Shown piece by piece: positions 60,382-64,000 of a stretch of 64,000 nt of DNA. Where the stretch lies: positions 7,800,001 through 7,864,000 of the forward strand of contig NZ_CP108882.1 in NCBI RefSeq assembly GCF_036347055.1, read 5' to 3'. The notes beneath the pieces were generated by a model. It searched no databases, was not told the DNA's origin, and was given only the letters and a program-made list of their open reading frames with translations. The position numbers and the translations under genes were made by a program. This stretch comes from Streptomyces sp. NBC_00820 (GTDB taxonomy: Bacteria; Actinomycetota; Actinomycetes; Streptomycetales; Streptomycetaceae). Numbering within the stretch: the first letter of the stretch is position 1; every line of letters begins with the position of its first letter.

Positions 60382-61010
60382 AAGAGCACGACGTCGATGA
60401 TCTCCTGTACACGGTCGGTGAGATCCTCACGATCGTGCTGGATCCAGGAGACGTGCTGGCTGCCGAAGAACGCGGCGACGACGACCCGGGCCATGGAGCC
60501 GATGTCGGTGGTGGTCCGCAAAGTGCCCTCGTTGCGGGCCTGTGCCAGTAGCTCGGTGATGAGCTGGGTGAACTCGCTGAACGGCGTCGGCATGTCGGCG
60601 TCGACCAGGTTCCGCTCGATCTGCAGCCGGGCGCCGGCCTGCATCACCGGGTTGTCCCGCAGGGCGACCGCGGTCTGCAGGAGGAGCTGGGCGACCGTGT
60701 CGAGCGGCGGGAGCTGCCTGGCCGTGACCGATTCGGCGATGGCGGGCAGCTGTGAGTAGAACTCCTCGGTGACCGCGACGGCCACTGCCTCCTTGTTCGC
60801 GAAATGGAAGTAGACGGCTCCCTTGGTCACCTCGGCGCGGTCGGCGATGTCCTGGAGCGTGACGGCGGGGAACCCCTTTTCAGCGAAGGCAGTGGCGGCG
60901 GCGTTGAGGAGCTGCCTCCGGGTGCGGCTGGCCCGCTCCTGCTTGAGTTCCCGCTGCGGGGCGGCCTTGGTCGCGGCGGCTGCCCGTGGATCGCTGTTCA
61001 GGTTGCTCAT
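60369..61010 (-). CDS. TetR-family regulator resembling gamma-butyrolactone receptors (ScbR/ArpA)
   Basis: A 213-residue TetR protein. The HTH is RTRRQLLNAAATAFAEKGFP, AVTLQDIADRAEVTKGAVYF, HFANKEAVAVAVTEEFYSQL, close to ScbR/ArpA autoregulator receptors. The C-terminal domain has helices VAQLLLQTAVALRDNPVMQA and RLQIERNLVDADMPTPF, typical for receptors of butyrolactone or related signals. The ATG at 61010 starts it. A matching palindrome overlaps its promoter at 61081-61098 and another controls the MFS gene, so autoregulation plus control of export is proposed. Confidence 0.85.
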   Translation of the reverse strand: MSNLNSDPRAAAATKAAPQRELKQERASRTRRQLLNAAATAFAEKGFPAVTLQDIADRAEVTKGAVYFHFANKEAVAVAVTEEFYSQLPAIAESVTARQLPPLDTVAQLLLQTAVALRDNPVMQAGARLQIERNLVDADMPTPFSEFTQLITELLAQARNEGTLRTTTDIGSMARVVVAAFFGSQHVSWIQHDREDLTDRVQEIIDVVLFRHA

Positions 61011-61080
61011 GATTCCTCTTCCGTACGCTTCGACGGTCCCTGGTGCGAAGGTCTCGCACGAGATGGTCGACCCTTGTGAG

Positions 61081-61098
61081 ATACCTCTGCAAAGGTAT
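61081..61098. promoter_or_regulatory. 18-bp ScbR-like operator (copy A)
   Basis: ATACCTCTG/CAAAGGTAT is an inverted repeat with eight of nine positions matching, 71 bp upstream of the TetR-type ATG. On the minus strand it overlaps a candidate TATCTC -10 box. Resembles autoregulator-response elements. Confidence 0.75.
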
Positions 61099-61214
61099 AT
61101 TTTCACGGCGCACCACCACGGAACGTTCTCGTGGTCCGGCGGAATCCACGCGGTCACGGTCTTGATCCGCAGATCGTTTCCGAATTTCATTCAGGCCCTG
61201 TCGAACAGACTCGC

Positions 61215-61232
61215 ACACCGCTGCAGAGGTAT
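61215..61232. promoter_or_regulatory. 18-bp ScbR-like operator (copy B, degenerate)
   Basis: ACACCGCTG/CAGAGGTAT matches seven of nine arm positions. It shares the half-site CAGAGGTAT with copy A on the minus strand. No gene start lies next to it on the plus strand, so its target may be lost. Confidence 0.55.
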
Positions 61233-61709
61233 GTAGCTGCGGCGGAGTGCGGTGCCCGTGAGTCACCATCGGGTCGTGCCGGGCCCGCGGGCACTGCCCG
61301 CGTTGCCTGCGCCGTCTTGTGCCGCGGGCGCCGCAGGGGGGTGGCGACGGCCGTGTAAGTGAGGACTGTCATCACTTGCACAAGCGCGCCGACAAGCACC
61401 GGGGGAGCGGGGGTTGGCGGCCACCGGAGCCGTCCGCGGCACACCGGTGGACCCGCCGCCCACTGTTACTCACCGAACAGCGCAAACGCCCCAAAGCCTC
61501 TGCCGGGGCTTGAACCTCTACGAGGACCCGGACATCCTCCAGCGCCTCATCGCCACCTGGGTCGGAACCTGCCCTGCCCCATCTGCCGACAAGTCATCCC
61601 ATGGCAGTCCTGCGACACCACCTGAAAAGCACTACTGGTGCCGCATCGGGCAACGTTCGCCCCGTTGGGGCGATGGAGTTGCCTCGGTGGCCGTAGCGCG
61701 AGGGTGGTG
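61233..61709. other. Gene-free stretch
   Basis: About 480 bp between operator copy B and the convergent gene end. I see open frames but none with protein character. A lost gene downstream of copy B is possible. Confidence 0.4.
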
Positions 61710-62183
61710 TCAGGTGAGGTTGTCCTGGGCCCAACGGGAGATGCCGCCGAGCTTGGCAGCGGCCGCTTCGATGTCGCCGGTGGCCGTGGGCTGTTCGGTC
61801 TGACCGTCGAAGCTTTCGAGTCCGGTCACCTCCTCGACTATGCGTGCGAGGCGGTACGCCTCCGCGGCGATTGGCAATGCCGCCTTTCCGGGGTAGCGGT
61901 AGGGGATCTCGATGTCGGCCGATTCCCCGACGTAGTCCAGCTGGAGGTGGCCGGCGGGGCCGTTCCGCCACAAGGTCAGGCTGCAGAGGTACTCCTGCGA
62001 GGTGACCGGCCCGACCTCCGCGGTGACCCGCTGCAGGATCCGCTCCCACGCAGCTCGCTGGGCCGTGGTCAGGCGCATGGGTTCCGGTTCGGCGTCAGGG
62101 TCGTACTCTGCGGCGCGATCTTCCAATGTCTCCAGGAGGGTGCGGCCTGGGCGGCGACGGGCGAAGGTGATGTCATAGGTCAC
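61710..62183 (-). CDS. Hypothetical protein (157 aa)
   Basis: A soluble alpha/beta protein: MTYDITFARRRPGRTLLETL, EDRAAEYDPDAEPEPMRLTT, AQRAAWERILQRVTAEVGPV, QLDYVGESADIEIPYRYPGK, AAEAYRLARIVEEVTGLESF. The start and strand-helix pattern recur in actinobacterial proteins of unknown function. It is convergent with no partner here. ATG 62183 is used. Confidence 0.65.
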   Translation of the reverse strand: MTYDITFARRRPGRTLLETLEDRAAEYDPDAEPEPMRLTTAQRAAWERILQRVTAEVGPVTSQEYLCSLTLWRNGPAGHLQLDYVGESADIEIPYRYPGKAALPIAAEAYRLARIVEEVTGLESFDGQTEQPTATGDIEAAAAKLGGISRWAQDNLT

Positions 62184-62232
62184 CGCCCGCAGGGTAGAGC
62201 ACCAGAATCGATACCTTCCGGGCCGTGGCTGA

Positions 62233-62283
62233 GCGGGTGCGGGTGCGGGTGCGGGTGCGGGTGCGGGTGCCGGTGCCGGTGCC
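62233..62283. repeat. 6-bp GCGGGT/GCCGGT tandem repeat
   Basis: Six GCGGGT units and two GCCGGT units in a row form a 51-bp simple repeat. Confidence 0.9.
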
Positions 62284-62340
62284 AGAGGCCGATGACGATG
62301 AGGGCCGGCGGTTACTGCGGATCATCCGACGCGGTACGCC

Positions 62341-62412
62341 GGCCGTCCGAAAACGTTCACGCTGCCCGAGCGTTGCGAGATCAAGAAGATCGCCAAGTCA
62401 AAGCAGGCCGAG
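62341..62412 (+). pseudogene. IS630-family N-terminal fragment
   Basis: The frame reads GRPKTFTLPERCEIKKIAKS, KQAE, matching the IS630-type start of the HTH (FTLPERxEIKKIAKSRPAE). It breaks off at once. It could derive from the same IS as the 39923-40090 fragment. Confidence 0.6.
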
Positions 62413-62834
62413 CCCCGCACCCGGGGCAGGCGACCCGGACAGCATCCCCCGGTTCGAGTCGTGATCCGTGCCAGATCCGTGCCGGCCTCTACCCGAACCG
62501 CACGTACGACAAGCCTGCCGCCAGCAACCAGCCCCCGGGACCTATCAGTTGAAGCGATCGCCGGCTGCGGAAATCTTGGAAGAACGCCGATCCGGCAGTC
62601 CCCGTCCACCTGTGGACGCACCGCGTCCGACGCCCCCCGCCCCGCCCCATGTCGCGTCAGGGTGGCGGGGTAGGACGGCCGTCGCGGGACCCCGGCGCCG
62701 CTGCGCCTCGCGTACCTCGGCACAGTCCGCGTGATCGTCGAGGGGTGCCGGCTGCGTCGCACGCGGTCGCGGTGACGGAGCCTCAACTACCGGACTTCTA
62801 TGCGAAGTTGACGGACCCCGCTTCCGTCTCCGGA

Positions 62835-62863
62835 TTTACATACCTTCGCGAAGGGATTATTCT
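62835..62863 (+). promoter_or_regulatory. MFS promoter with operator inside the spacer (copy C)
   Basis: TTTACA (62835-62840) and TATTCT (62858-62863) are separated by exactly 17 bp, a good sigma-70-type arrangement. The spacer is occupied by ATACCTTCG/CGAAGGGAT (62840-62857), an operator with eight of nine arm matches, nearly the same as copy A. Binding of the ScbR-like protein would block RNA polymerase. Confidence 0.75.
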
Positions 62864-62925
62864 TCCCCGTGGAGCTCACCTCGGGCGGCTATCGCCCCGC
62901 TTACCCCGAAGGAAGAAGCCACACC

Positions 62926-64000
62926 ATGGCCACCTCAGACTCCCGATCACCACGGTGGGCCGGGTACACACTCGCCCTGCTGGCATTCACCCAATTCATC
63001 GTCACCATCGACTACGACATCGTCTATGTGGCGCTGCCGGACATCGGGAGCCGGCTCGGCTTCTCCGCACAGTCGCTGCAGTGGGTCGTCAGCGCCTATG
63101 CGGTCGCGCTCGGCGGGCTGCTGTTGTTCGGAGGCCGCGCGGCCGACCGGATCGGTCCGCGGCGCATGCTGGTCACCGGTCTGGCCATCTACGCGTTCTC
63201 CTCCCTCGCCGGCGGGCTCGCGACGAACGCCGGGCTCCTCGTGGCCGCTCGCGCGATCCAGGGCGTGGGCGGTGCGCTGCTGACGCCGGCGACGCTGATG
63301 CTCGTCTTCACCACGTTCGCCCCGGGCCCCGAGCGCAACCGGGCCACGTCCGTCTGGGGCGCCATGGGCAGCGCGGGCCTGGCCGCGGGCTCGCTGCTCG
63401 GCGGCGTGCTGACCAGTACCTTCGGCTGGAGCTGGGTCTTCTTCGTCAACGTCCCGCTCGCGCTGATCGCGGCGTTCGCCGCCACCCGGATCCTGCCGCC
63501 CGACCGTCCGCTCGGCACCGGCCGCAGCTTCGACGCCGTCGGGGCCGTGGTCGCCACCATCGGTTCGACGCTGCTGGTGTTCGGCCTGGTCAGCGGTCCG
63601 GCCAAGGGCTGGGGCTCGATCGAGGGCGTCGGCGCCCTGGCGGTCGGTGTGCTGCTGCTGGCAGTCTTCGTCCTGATCGAGAAGCGCTCCACCGACCCGC
63701 TGGTGCCGCTGAAGCTGTTCGGCCTGCGGGGCCTGACCGTCGCCATGCTGGCGATGATCGTCTTCCAGGCCTCCCTCGGCGGTACGTACTACCTGCTCAC
63801 CACCTACCTGCAGACGGCGCTCAACTACAGCCCGTTCGCCGCCGGCATCGCGTTCCTGCCGCCGACCGTGGTCTGCATGGCGGTGTCGATGAAGCTCAAC
63901 GCCCGGATGCTGGGTCGGCTCGGGGTCCGTACGACGCTCTTCCTCGGCACGGTCGGTACCGCCGTCGGGCTGGCCTCGATCATCGCCGGCATGTCCACGC
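62926..64000 (+). CDS. MFS (DHA2-type) efflux transporter, cut by window end
   Basis: At least 358 residues of a multi-helix transporter. The first segment GYTLALLAFTQFIVTIDYDI contains the family D and the VYVALPDIGSRLGF loop, and GGRAADRIGPRRM is motif A. Later motifs WVFFVNVPLALI and AIQGVGGALLTPATLMLVF are typical of DHA2/EmrB-QacA drug exporters (14 helices). The ATG at 62926 follows GAAGGAAG. The promoter carries an ScbR-like operator, so induction by a signalling butyrolactone or drug is likely. The C-terminal part is beyond the window. Confidence 0.88.
   Translation, partial: MATSDSRSPRWAGYTLALLAFTQFIVTIDYDIVYVALPDIGSRLGFSAQSLQWVVSAYAVALGGLLLFGGRAADRIGPRRMLVTGLAIYAFSSLAGGLATNAGLLVAARAIQGVGGALLTPATLMLVFTTFAPGPERNRATSVWGAMGSAGLAAGSLLGGVLTSTFGWSWVFFVNVPLALIAAFAATRILPPDRPLGTGRSFDAVGAVVATIGSTLLVFGLVSGPAKGWGSIEGVGALAVGVLLLAVFVLIEKRSTDPLVPLKLFGLRGLTVAMLAMIVFQASLGGTYYLLTTYLQTALNYSPFAAGIAFLPPTVVCMAVSMKLNARMLGRLGVRTTLFLGTVGTAVGLASIIAGMST

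Overview
The window is high-GC DNA with strong G/C at codon third positions, GTG/TTG starts, possible leaderless genes and many families typical of Streptomyces: ArsR/WYL/MarR regulators, a DrrAB-type exporter, PhoX, an ScbR-like TetR receptor, IS481/IS630/IS256/IS5 relics and small twin-cysteine proteins. It is best read as an accessory part of a Streptomyces chromosome, possibly arm-proximal, because intact genes alternate with many truncated or frameshifted ones. No rRNA, CRISPR array or large biosynthetic cluster is present. The only RNA gene seen is an initiator tRNA-Met at 59579-59655.

Layout. 0-18.5 kb: an ArsR-type regulator, VOC proteins, an OleD/OleI-like glycosyltransferase lacking the usual catalytic histidine, a Tat-exported PhoX phosphatase, a polyether-epoxidase-like flavoprotein, a DrrA/DrrB exporter, a double GNAT, hypotheticals, a LuxR gene truncated at an IS481 relic, and a divergent yczR/yczE pair. 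18.6-26.6 kb: the most interesting island. A cytosolic LCAT-like lipase is divergent, by 20 bp, from a 1496-residue caspase/STAND-NTPase/WD40 protein, followed by a RES-domain toxin and an Xre/MbcA-like antitoxin. This looks like a conflict or programmed-cell-death (anti-phage) module.

26.7-45 kb: a lipoprotein, twin-cysteine proteins, a SAM methyltransferase and an APH-like kinase are mixed with decayed genes (SRPBCC tail, DUF6924-like frameshift, cupin, an ArsR/TPR/DUF6192 patchwork, IS5, IS630 and an NF041680-type transposase). A second ArsR paralogue, secreted proteins, a cold-shock protein, an esterase/MarR pair and a WYL regulator follow. 45-59 kb: an epoxide-hydrolase-like enzyme, a twin-cysteine gene overlapping a SMI1-like gene that is broken at a G8 tract, a MarR gene with a perfect palindromic operator, HIT, HEAT, methyltransferase and hydrolase genes, and further relics.

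59.5-64 kb: the initiator tRNA with a perfect 36-bp hairpin, a truncated aldo/keto reductase, an ScbR-like receptor, and a DHA2-type MFS transporter running off the end. Three related 18-bp palindromes lie here. One sits exactly in the 17-bp spacer of the likely MFS promoter and one overlaps the receptor promoter, so a ligand-controlled efflux circuit is proposed. Family names are from recognition of sequence motifs, not database searches.
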